A stretch of 64,000 bases of DNA from Arthrobacter sp. cf158 (lineage in GTDB: Bacteria; Actinomycetota; Actinomycetes; Actinomycetales; Micrococcaceae): the NCBI RefSeq assembly GCF_900106835.1, contig NZ_FNNR01000001.1:161182-225181 (forward strand), in the 5' to 3' direction. The notes below the pieces were generated by a model. It saw only the letters and a list, made by a program, of their open reading frames with translations, did not search any database and was not told the origin of the DNA. Shown here in pieces: positions 9,210 through 15,796 of the stretch (position 1 is its first letter; the number at the start of each line of letters is the position of its first letter). A program made the translations under genes and the position numbers.

Positions 9210-9809
9210 TTACCACGCGTGTGGTGCGTTGACCCAGATGGCTACGCATACCTCTTCGTAGCTGTTCTTGTACCAGTGGGGGATCTCTGAGGAGTAGGTG
9301 ATGGAGTCGCCCTCTTCGAGGCTGTAGCAGACGCCGTTCAAAAAGACGTCCTTACGGCCGGAGATGATGTAGCAGAACTCTTCACCGCTGTGGGTAAAAG
9401 GGGTGTCGCTGGTGTCGTGCCCTGGGGGCGTACTGATCCACTGCGCTTCGATGCTTCCGTCGCGGTTCGGGGTGAGCAGCTCGTGCACTGCTTCGCCCAC
9501 GGATTCGCGGGTGACGTTCTTAAGGTTGCGTCGTTCGGACCTGCGGACCACGGGCGATTTGGATTCGTCCTGGCCGATGAAGAATCTCCCCACCGGGATA
9601 TCCAGGCCGTGGGCCAGCTGAGCCAGCGTGGTGAAGGATGGGTTGGCCATGCCGCGTTCGATCTGGCTGACGATCGCCTGGCTGAGCCCGGTGATGTCCG
9701 AGAGTTGGGCCAAGGTCATGCCTTTTGCCTTGCGCATGGTGCGCACCTTGTTTCCAACAGTTGCCAGCAGTTCGCTGGTGGCTGGTGGAGCAGGAGTCTC
9801 GGTGGTCAT
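9210..9809 (-). CDS. XRE-family regulator with C-terminal cupin domain
   Basis: A 199-residue transcription factor. Residues about 17-72 are a lambda-repressor-like HTH (LAQLSDITGLSQAIVSQIERG); residues about 110-195 are a small cupin barrel (HSGEEFCYIISG, LEEGDSITYSSEIPH) that usually binds a small ligand. It lies upstream of, and in the same direction as, the transporter-flavoprotein operon, with a 163-bp gap, so it is the likely ligand-responsive regulator of that operon. Its own promoter has a perfect inverted repeat just upstream of the -35 box, consistent with autoregulation. Confidence 0.92.
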   Translation of the reverse strand: MTTETPAPPATSELLATVGNKVRTMRKAKGMTLAQLSDITGLSQAIVSQIERGMANPSFTTLAQLAHGLDIPVGRFFIGQDESKSPVVRRSERRNLKNVTRESVGEAVHELLTPNRDGSIEAQWISTPPGHDTSDTPFTHSGEEFCYIISGRKDVFLNGVCYSLEEGDSITYSSEIPHWYKNSYEEVCVAIWVNAPHAW

Positions 9810-9843
9810 TGCCGCGTCCTTCGTTGGTGAGCTAACTCACACA

Positions 9844-9871
9844 ACTATAGTGAAGTTCTTTAGCGAGTCAA
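9844..9871 (-). promoter_or_regulatory. Sigma70-type promoter of the XRE-cupin gene
   Basis: On the minus strand TTGACT (9871-9866) and TATAGT (9849-9844) are separated by 16 nt, upstream of the start at 9809. A GTGAAG half-site (plus strand 9850-9855) lies inside the spacer. Confidence 0.6.
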
Positions 9872-9877
9872 TGATTT

Positions 9878-9897
9878 TTCTTCACTAAGGTGAAGAA
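9878..9897. promoter_or_regulatory. Inverted-repeat operator candidate for the XRE-cupin regulator
   Basis: TTCTTCAC (9878-9885) and GTGAAGAA (9890-9897) form perfect 8-bp arms around TAAG. The site is 6 bp upstream of the -35 box of the regulator gene and 2 bp after the Hpt-like gene stop. The same GTGAAG hexamer recurs in the promoter spacer. It could alternatively act as a weak terminator for the Hpt-like gene. Confidence 0.5.
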
Positions 9898-9899
9898 TT

Positions 9900-10280
9900 T
9901 TACAGAATCGGTGATTCAAGCTCGGAAATGGTCCCAAAAACGAACTGTTCGATCTCCACGATCTGGGGCCTCAGCTCATCGAGGTGATCCGCGTTGGGCA
10001 AGAGGCGGATGCTGATCTCCAGCTCCGTTGCCAAACGGTTCATGCAGATGGCCCCCACCATGTGGCTTGACGTCTTGAGGCTGAGAACCGCGTCCATGGC
10101 GTCCTCCATGTCAAGGTTCTCCACCGCGCGGTGGAGCCGGGAGACCCGCCACGGGAGCAGTGCTACATAGTTCCGGACGAAGGCGCAGATGATGGCGCGG
10201 TCTCCGCCAAGTTCGGCCTGGAGGTCAGTGAGGACGGTGCGGTCCACCAGGGAGTCTGTGCACTCGTCATACTCGGACAC
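9900..10280 (-). CDS. Hpt-like helical protein without the phospho-acceptor His
   Basis: A 126-residue helical protein. The segment SLKTSSHMVGAICMNRLATE resembles the core of histidine phosphotransfer domains (HxLKGxxxxxGA), but Leu occupies the place of the phosphorylated His. The predicted bundle spans about residues 15-115. I chose the GTG at 10280 because GGAGGAG lies 4 nt upstream, rather than the GTG at 10313. No histidine kinase or receiver gene is adjacent. It could be a degenerate phosphotransfer module or a docking protein; the family call is moderate. Confidence 0.6.
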   Translation of the reverse strand: MSEYDECTDSLVDRTVLTDLQAELGGDRAIICAFVRNYVALLPWRVSRLHRAVENLDMEDAMDAVLSLKTSSHMVGAICMNRLATELEISIRLLPNADHLDELRPQIVEIEQFVFGTISELESPIL

Positions 10281-10485
10281 CAGACTCCTCCCGCCTCCAA
10301 ACAATAGATTCACGATTCAACAGTAGGACCCGTGGAACGGCCCAAGCGCCAGAAATCCAAAGCTTGATCCAATCTTGAGCGGACTCAGAGGGAGTCTTGA
10401 TTGGTGGCCCCGAAAGTGGGGAGGAGCAGATGAAAGATCACGGATCTGGGGGATTCCAGGCTTGAATCAAGGAACGGTAAACAGC

Positions 10486-10659
10486 ATGAACAGTAGTGTG
10501 CGCCCCTCTCCGGGCCTCATGGTCATCATCGTCTTTTGCATGACCGTTCTGCTGGGAATCGGTGGGACGGCGGCATTCGCTTTGTGGGAACAGAGCTCCC
10601 ACGGCGCAGGTGCCGGTCAGACGGTCGAGTCCGCCCCGTCCGCCACCTCCGCGCCGTAG
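10486..10659 (+). CDS. Small single-pass membrane protein, hypothetical
   Basis: A 57-residue open frame with one hydrophobic helix (PGLMVIIVFCMTVLLGIGG and on) and a short Ser/Ala/Gly-rich tail that may face outside. AAGGAACGG lies 9 nt before the ATG. Its last 43 bp overlap the 3' end of the convergent vsr gene. I do not recognise a family; the clean membrane helix and ribosome binding site are the only support. Confidence 0.4.
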   Translation: MNSSVRPSPGLMVIIVFCMTVLLGIGGTAAFALWEQSSHGAGAGQTVESAPSATSAP

Positions 10660-11096
10660 GCCGAGCCGGATTCGAGGAACGCCGTAAGCCTCGCCTCAAG
10701 AACCGGCCGGTCCTTCAGTTCGCACTCCCACACCGTCAGGACGCCCCAACCGGCAGCCTCCAGCTGGTACCGCTGCACCGCATCGCGTCCGCGGGTGCGG
10801 CTCCGCTTGGCCTCCCAGAACTCCGCGTTGGCCGCCGGAGCGTGCCGGCCAACTTTGCAGTCATGGAAGTGCCAGAAACAGCCGTTGACGAAAATGACCT
10901 TGTGCCTGCCCGCGAACACCAGGTCCGGGCGGCCAGGGAGCTTTGTGCCACTGGATTGTCCGTGCAGGCGGTACCGGTAGCCTTTCGCGTGCAGGAGTTT
11001 GCGGACCAGCAGCTCAGGTTTGGTGTCCTTTCCGCGGATTTTTGACATGTTGCGGCTGCGTTGCTCCTGCGTCAGAAGGTCCCGGCTTTCGCCCAT
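10617..11096 (-). CDS. vsr: Very short patch repair (Vsr) DNA mismatch endonuclease
   Basis: A 159-residue Vsr homologue, near the family length. The diagnostic blocks are RSRNMSKIRGKDTKPE at the N-terminus, GRPDLVF (catalytic Asp region) and FVNGCFWHFHDC (zinc and active-site His/Cys). Vsr nicks DNA 5' of T in T:G mismatches that arise by deamination of 5-methylcytosine. No cytosine methyltransferase gene is adjacent or elsewhere in the window, so it is an orphan here. The start is supported by TAGGCT 6 nt before the ATG (leaderless pattern). Confidence 0.93.
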   Translation of the reverse strand: MGESRDLLTQEQRSRNMSKIRGKDTKPELLVRKLLHAKGYRYRLHGQSSGTKLPGRPDLVFAGRHKVIFVNGCFWHFHDCKVGRHAPAANAEFWEAKRSRTRGRDAVQRYQLEAAGWGVLTVWECELKDRPVLEARLTAFLESGSAYGAEVADGADSTV

Positions 11097-11102
11097 GAAT
11101 CC

Positions 11103-11108
11103 AGCCTA
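11103..11108 (-). promoter_or_regulatory. Leaderless -10 box of vsr
   Basis: Minus-strand TAGGCT is separated from the vsr ATG (11096-11094) by exactly 6 nt, and no ribosome binding site is present. Confidence 0.5.
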
Positions 11109-11116
11109 CCCAGGGA

Positions 11117-11175
11117 GTTTTTGTACAGATACCGCCCTTACGATGCGTTTTTAGGGGCGGAATCTGTACAGAAAC
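11117..11175. repeat. 59-bp palindromic element, copy 1
   Basis: The ends are GTTTTTGTACAGAT (11117-11130) and ATCTGTACAGAAAC (11162-11175), paired except for one T-G position. After an A-A mismatch the stem continues with CCGCCC (11132-11137) against GGGCGG (11155-11160). The loop is AT-rich. The element overlaps the last codons and stop of bsaP. A second element with the same ends and the same 59-bp length lies at 28491-28549. There is no T-run after the stem on either strand, so it is not a classical terminator. Confidence 0.65.
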
Positions 11176-11386
11176 TTGTCAGGCCGTGGCGGGAACACTC
11201 CGCAGTCCATGCCAAGGGTGTGACCTGCACCTTCATGCGTCGGCGGCACTGCGGGCAGAAGCGCGGGGGCTCCATCGCCAGGTGCTGTTGGCAGCTGTGG
11301 TGAGCGTCCGACGTCGGGCCCTCACCGCTGGTGGCGAAAGCGCCGCCGCAGTGACCGCAGAACTGCTGTGACACCGCAGCGCTCAT
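11138..11386 (-). CDS. bsaP: Biotin synthase auxiliary protein
   Basis: An 82-residue Cys-rich protein (CGHCGGAF, H-x-x-C near residue 31, [15 protein letters not shown]). It directly follows bioB with a 4-bp ATGA overlap. This arrangement and sequence match the actinobacterial biotin synthase auxiliary protein (Rv1590/BsaP type), which helps BioB use or rebuild its iron-sulfur clusters during sulfur insertion into dethiobiotin. The Cys pairs are the likely metal ligands. Its 3' end runs into a 59-bp palindrome that supplies the final residues. Confidence 0.82.
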   Translation of the reverse strand: MSAAVSQQFCGHCGGAFATSGEGPTSDAHHSCQQHLAMEPPRFCPQCRRRMKVQVTPLAWTAECSRHGLTSFCTDSAPKNAS

Positions 11387-12417
11387 AGCGACTTCTGGAA
11401 TTCCTTGATGGGCATGTTCAGTTCCACCAGGAGGTTGAGGTCAGCGTTGGCGGGTCGGCCCAACGTGGTGAGGTAGTTGCCCACAATGACGGCGTTGATG
11501 CCACCGAGGAGACCCTCGCGGGTACCGAGGTCGCCGAGGGTCAGTTCACGGCCGCCGGCGTACCGGAGGACGGTGCGCGGCATGGCGAGCCGGAACGCGG
11601 CGATGGCGCGGAGGGCGTCCTTGCCGTCCATGATTCCTTGGTTTTCCAAGGGCGTGCCGGGGCGGGGGTTGAGGAAGTTCAGCGGGACCTCGTGCGGTTC
11701 CAGGGCAGCGAGTTGTGCGGCCAGCTCTGCTCGTTGCGCCAGTGATTCGCCCATTCCGATCAGGGCACCGCAGCATAGTTCCATGCCGGCGGCCTTGACC
11801 ATGGCGCAGGTATCCAGGCGCTCTTCGTAGCTGTGGGTGGTCACTACCTCGGGGAAGTAGCTGCGCGCCGTTTCCAGGTTGTGGTTGTACCGGTGCACGC
11901 CCCATTCGGCCAGCTGGTCCACTTGGCGTTGCGTGAGCATGCCGAGCGAACAGGCGATGTTGATGTCCACTTCTTCATTGATGCGGTCGATCGCGAATTT
12001 GATCTGGTTCATGAGTTTGATGTCGGGACCACGCACGGCTGCGACGATGCAGAACTCCGTGGCTCCGGTGGCAGCGGTTTCCTTGGCCGCCTTAACGAGT
12101 TCGGGGATGTCCAGCCAGACGCCACGAACGGGGGAGTCGAACAGGCCGGACTGGCTGCAGAAATGGCAGTCTTCGGGGCAACCGCCGGTCTTGATGGAGA
12201 TGATGCCTTCCACCTCAACGTCCTCACCGCAGTGCTCCAGGCGGACTTCATGGGCCAGCTGCAGTGCTGCGGGGATGGCGTCGTCGGGGAGCTCAAGGAC
12301 CTGGACGAGTTGTGCCTCGTTCAGTCCCTCTCCGCGTCCGAGGACTTGCTCTCTGGCAGTGTCCAGGATGGCGTAGGCAGATGTTTCCCGGGTTCCCCGG
12401 TGTGCTTGGGTGCTCAT
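11383..12417 (-). CDS. bioB: Biotin synthase
   Basis: A 344-residue radical SAM enzyme that inserts sulfur into dethiobiotin, the last step of biotin synthesis. The C-x3-C-x2-C motif that binds the [4Fe-4S] cluster is [12 protein letters not shown] (about residues 79-86). Further blocks are [15 protein letters not shown] and [12 protein letters not shown]. No bioA, bioD or bioF is nearby. AAGGAC lies directly before the ATG. No biotin-repressor-like palindrome is evident upstream. The product is relevant to the biotin-dependent enzymes encoded at 40-44 kb. Confidence 0.96.
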   Translation of the reverse strand: MSTQAHRGTRETSAYAILDTAREQVLGRGEGLNEAQLVQVLELPDDAIPAALQLAHEVRLEHCGEDVEVEGIISIKTGGCPEDCHFCSQSGLFDSPVRGVWLDIPELVKAAKETAATGATEFCIVAAVRGPDIKLMNQIKFAIDRINEEVDINIACSLGMLTQRQVDQLAEWGVHRYNHNLETARSYFPEVVTTHSYEERLDTCAMVKAAGMELCCGALIGMGESLAQRAELAAQLAALEPHEVPLNFLNPRPGTPLENQGIMDGKDALRAIAAFRLAMPRTVLRYAGGRELTLGDLGTREGLLGGINAVIVGNYLTTLGRPANADLNLLVELNMPIKEFQKSL

Positions 12418-12560
12418 GTCCTTGACGGTATAGGCGCAGGTGGAGGGCGATTTTGTGGGGTGCGCACAAACTGCCGTGCTGGATTTTGGTGCTGGCTGCG
12501 CGGGGCGGCTGATTCAGAAGTTACAGCTGTGAAACATGGACGTGACTGAATTGACGCGTC

Positions 12561-12574
12561 GCGTTACTAGCGTC
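12561..12574. promoter_or_regulatory. 14-bp motif upstream of NCS1 permease, copy 1
   Basis: GCGTTACTAGCGTC lies 38 bp before the permease ATG. It matches GCGTCACTAACGTC (46140-46153) upstream of the second NCS1 permease at 12 of 14 positions. It may be a promoter core (TAGCGT as a -10 box) or an operator. Confidence 0.35.
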
Positions 12575-12612
12575 GTGGGCGAGGCACCCTCCCCGGACGA
12601 AAGCGACCACGA

Positions 12613-14337
12613 ATGAGTGAGAACAAGACGAGTACCGCAACACTGGAGCCGACGACGGCGGCTGGAACCGCCGTCGGGACCGGCTCCGTTTCAGCGGCGC
12701 AAGGCAACGCCGATGCAATGAGTGCGGCGAAGGAGAGCCTGGAGGACTACACGCTCCGGTTCGCACCGCGCTCCTACCGCAAGTGGAGCGCCGGCGTGGT
12801 GGCCACCAGCGCCCTGGGTGGCATTGCCTACCTGGCCGACTTCTCCATTGGCGCCAACATCGGCATCGCGTACGGAACGGTGAACGCGATCTTTGGCATC
12901 ATCGTGGCCGCAGTGATCATCTTCGCCACCGGCTTCCCCTTGGCCTATTACGCAGCCCGCTACAACATTGATTTGGACCTGATCACGCGTGGCTCGGGCT
13001 TTGGCTACTACGGCTCAGTGGTCACCAACATCATCTTCGCCACGTTCACGTTCATCTTCTTTGCCCTCGAAGGTTCCATCATGGCCCAGGGGCTGCAGCT
13101 GGGCCTGGGCATTCCGCAGTGGATCGGCTACGCGGTATCCACCATCATCATCATTCCGCTGGTGATCTATGGAATGAAGACGCTCGCTACTTTGCAGGTG
13201 TGGACCACGCCCCTGTGGTTGCTGCTCATGGTGGTTCCCGTGGGATACCTGCTCCTGTCCCACCCCGAAAGCATTGATGCCTTCTTCGCCTTCACGGGTG
13301 CATCCGGCGAGGGCGGCCCCAACCTGGCCTCCGTGATGCTGGCCGCCGGCGTCTGCCTGTCCCTCATGGCGCAGATTGCCGAGCAGATCGACTACCTTCG
13401 CTTCATGCCGCCCAAGACGGCCGAGAACAAGGGTGCCTGGTGGCGTGCAGTAATCTTCGCCGGCCCCGGCTGGGTCATCTTCGGTGCCATCAAGCAGATC
13501 ATCGGCCTGTTCATTGCGATCTACCTCATTGCCAAGCTCGACCCCGCAGCTGCTGCATCAGCGAATGAGCCGGTCCACCAGTTTCTGGGTGTTTACGAAG
13601 AAATGATGCCCGCGTGGCTTGCGATGACCTTGGCTGTGGTGCTGGTGGTCATTTCGCAGATCAAGATCAACGTCACCAACGCCTACTCCGGCTCGCTGGC
13701 CTGGACCAACTCCTTCACCCGCATCACCAAGAGCTACCCGGGCCGCATGGTGTTCGTGGTGGTGAACCTGGTGATCGCGCTGGTCCTCATGGAGTCCAAC
13801 ATGTTCGAGTTCCTGAACACCATTCTGGGCTTCTACGCCAACTGCGCCATGGCCTGGGTTGTGACGGTGGCCTCGGACATCGCCATCAACAAGTACCTGC
13901 TGAAGATCTCGCCCAAAGTTCCGGAGTTCCGGCGCGGGATGCTCTACGCCGTGAACCCGGTGGGCTTTGTGTCCATGCTGGTCTCTGCAGGAGTTTCCAT
14001 CGCGGTATTCTTCGGCGCGTTTGGTTCCGGTGTCCAGCCGTTTTCGCCGATCTTCGCTGTGGGTCTGGCCTTGGTGCTGCCGCCGGTGTTGGCTTTGGCC
14101 ACCAAGGGCCGTTACTACCTCCGGCGTACCGACGACGGCATCGACCTTCCGATGTTCGACGCCGACGGCAACCCCAGCGACGCCAAGCTCCTCTGCCACG
14201 TCACCGGACTTGAGTTCGAACGCCCGGACATGCTCCGTTCAGGTCAGGACGGGCCCGACGGCGAACCCCAGTACATCTCGTCCCTCGCCTTGTCCACGGA
14301 TAAGTCCGGCGACCTGGTGCTCCCGGCCCAAAAGTAG
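12613..14337 (+). CDS. NCS1-family purine/cytosine permease
   Basis: A 574-residue inner-membrane nucleobase:cation symporter of the purine-cytosine permease family with about 12 helices. After a long hydrophilic N-terminus (about 55 residues), the family block ALGGIAYLADFSIGANIGI and GFGYYGSVVTNIIFATFTFI-like helices follow; later IAEQIDYLRFMPPK and INVTNAYSGSLAWTNSFTR are characteristic. The C-terminal 85 residues are cytoplasmic and longer than in CodB, suggesting an accessory region. The substrate (cytosine, purine, allantoin, or related) cannot be fixed; a cytosine deaminase gene lies 18 kb away, not adjacent. It is monocistronic and ends at a strong hairpin. Confidence 0.88.
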   Translation: MSENKTSTATLEPTTAAGTAVGTGSVSAAQGNADAMSAAKESLEDYTLRFAPRSYRKWSAGVVATSALGGIAYLADFSIGANIGIAYGTVNAIFGIIVAAVIIFATGFPLAYYAARYNIDLDLITRGSGFGYYGSVVTNIIFATFTFIFFALEGSIMAQGLQLGLGIPQWIGYAVSTIIIIPLVIYGMKTLATLQVWTTPLWLLLMVVPVGYLLLSHPESIDAFFAFTGASGEGGPNLASVMLAAGVCLSLMAQIAEQIDYLRFMPPKTAENKGAWWRAVIFAGPGWVIFGAIKQIIGLFIAIYLIAKLDPAAAASANEPVHQFLGVYEEMMPAWLAMTLAVVLVVISQIKINVTNAYSGSLAWTNSFTRITKSYPGRMVFVVVNLVIALVLMESNMFEFLNTILGFYANCAMAWVVTVASDIAINKYLLKISPKVPEFRRGMLYAVNPVGFVSMLVSAGVSIAVFFGAFGSGVQPFSPIFAVGLALVLPPVLALATKGRYYLRRTDDGIDLPMFDADGNPSDAKLLCHVTGLEFERPDMLRSGQDGPDGEPQYISSLALSTDKSGDLVLPAQK

Positions 14338-14405
14338 CCCCCCGACCCAATTGCGTCGCAGAGAGTTCGCGACGGCTTCATCTGACACCTGCTTGGGTTG
14401 ACGCA

Positions 14406-14441
14406 AACGCCCCGGCCTCCCATCAGGGGAGCCGGGGCGTT
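14406..14441. terminator. Bidirectional terminator hairpin
   Basis: AACGCCCCGGC (14406-14416) pairs with GCCGGGGCGTT (14431-14441), with TCCC and GGGGA giving an inner stem. It sits between the convergent permease and CsbD genes. The T-run is poor. Confidence 0.65.
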
Positions 14442-14481
14442 GTGCTGTGTGGTTAATGCTGTGTGGTTAGTGCTGTGGGGC

Positions 14482-14667
14482 TTACTTGTCGAACGCATCG
14501 TTCGCGGCGTCCTTGACGTTCTCGCCCGCCTGCTTGGTCTTGGCAGCCGCCTGATCAGCGACGCCTTCTGCCTGCAGTTTCTCGTTATTGGTGGCGTCTC
14601 CCAAGGCTTCCTTCGCCTTGCCGGTGACTTCCTGGGCCTTGTTGCTGATCTTGTCGCCGAGTCCCAT
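14482..14667 (-). CDS. CsbD-family stress protein
   Basis: A 61-residue hydrophilic, Lys/Ala/Glu-rich protein (MGLGDKISNKAQEVTGKAKE, then GDATNNEKLQAEG). This matches the CsbD/YjbJ family, small abundant proteins induced in stress and stationary phase whose biochemical role is unknown. The ATG at 14667 has AAGGAG 5 nt upstream and replaces an 11-residue longer frame. It neighbours a stress-type SDR, consistent with a general stress island. Confidence 0.88.
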   Translation of the reverse strand: MGLGDKISNKAQEVTGKAKEALGDATNNEKLQAEGVADQAAAKTKQAGENVKDAANDAFDK

Positions 14668-14777
14668 GTGATCTCCTTCGATGTAATCCAACACTGACAA
14701 TTGCTAGGCTATCGAGCAATTCTGGGTACTTCCTGAACGTCGGCCGTGCACTCGTTCCCGGCAAAAGTGAGCACGCT

Positions 14778-14783
14778 TAGACT
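14778..14783 (+). promoter_or_regulatory. Leaderless -10 box of the stress-type SDR
   Basis: TAGACT is followed by 6 nt and then the ATG at 14790; there is no ribosome binding site. Confidence 0.5.
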
Positions 14784-14789
14784 GTGCGC

Positions 14790-15779
14790 ATGGTTCAGGA
14801 CGCTGGGCGCGAAGATGCCGAACAATCCACCGAGCTCGATGAAGACGTCGCCATGTCCTTGGTGAACAAAGTCCTCGCGGGCGCCGAGGAAGCTGACGAC
14901 GAGAACCCGGATCCACGCACCACATACCCGTCCGGTGAGTCCAAGCAGCAGTCCCGGGACTACCCGGGATGGACGGACGCCATGAATCCCCGCCCGGATC
15001 ACGGCGAGCAAAGCTACGTGGGGCACAACCGCATGCTGGGCAGGCGGGCCCTGATTACCGGCGGGGACAGCGGGATAGGAAAAGCTGTGGCCATTGCCTT
15101 CGCCCGTGAGGGTGCTGACGTCGCCTTCACCTATCTGCCTGAAGAGGAACAGGATGCCGAGAATACGGTCGCGTTGATCCAGGATGCCGGCAGCAGAGCT
15201 CTGGCCTTTCCCGGCGACCTGCAAGATGAGGAATTCTGCCAGGAAATCATCGCCCAGACCGTCGCCGAGTTCGGGGGGCTCAACGTTCTGGTCAATAACG
15301 CCGGTTTCCACATGACCACCACCAGGGGTATCGAAGACCTCGATCCGGAACAGTTCGACCGGACTTTCAAGACCAACGTTTATGCCCTTTTCTGGCTCAC
15401 CAAAGCTGCGCTTCCGCACCTGCGGGCCGGTGCTGCGATCATCAACTCGTCGTCCATCCAGGGCTACCACCCCAGCCCGACGCTGATCGACTACGCAGCA
15501 AGCAACGCGGCCATCAACAGCATGACATTTTCGCTGGCAGAATCACTGGGCCCGCAAGGAATAAGGGTCAATGCAGTGGCGCCCGGCCCAGTGTGGACGC
15601 CGTTGCAGCCACCCACCCAGCCCGCAGAAGAAATCCGGACGTACGGGCAGGACACTCCGTTGGGCCGAGCCGGTCAACCTGCCGAACTCGCTGCCACCTA
15701 CGTACTGTTGGCCAGTGAAGATTCCAGTTACATCTCCGGCTCGGTCATTGGCGTAACCGGCGGCAAGCATCTGGCCTGA
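14790..15779 (+). CDS. YghA/YdaD-type SDR with Asn in place of the catalytic Lys
   Basis: A 329-residue short-chain dehydrogenase of the long, general-stress type: a hydrophilic N-terminus with PDHGEQSYVGHNR, then LITGGDSGIGKAVA for NAD(P), VNNAGFHM and INSSSIQGY. The catalytic Tyr is Tyr235, but the YxxxK Lys is Asn239 (codon AAC at 15504-15506). A single-base change from AAG would restore Lys. Members of this family reduce aldehydes or ketones. With this substitution the protein may be impaired, unless it is a sequencing error. The start is set by the leaderless -10 box. Convergent with the alcohol dehydrogenase gene, 17 bp apart. Confidence 0.88.
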   Translation: MVQDAGREDAEQSTELDEDVAMSLVNKVLAGAEEADDENPDPRTTYPSGESKQQSRDYPGWTDAMNPRPDHGEQSYVGHNRMLGRRALITGGDSGIGKAVAIAFAREGADVAFTYLPEEEQDAENTVALIQDAGSRALAFPGDLQDEEFCQEIIAQTVAEFGGLNVLVNNAGFHMTTTRGIEDLDPEQFDRTFKTNVYALFWLTKAALPHLRAGAAIINSSSIQGYHPSPTLIDYAASNAAINSMTFSLAESLGPQGIRVNAVAPGPVWTPLQPPTQPAEEIRTYGQDTPLGRAGQPAELAATYVLLASEDSSYISGSVIGVTGGKHLA

Positions 15780-15796
15780 CGCGCTGTGGAGTGGGG

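Noticed and set aside
10369..10404. CCAATC/GATTGG and GACTC/GAGTC arms upstream of the small membrane protein
   Set aside because: The pairing is interrupted and no gene end or T-run is associated; possible leader structure but unsupported.
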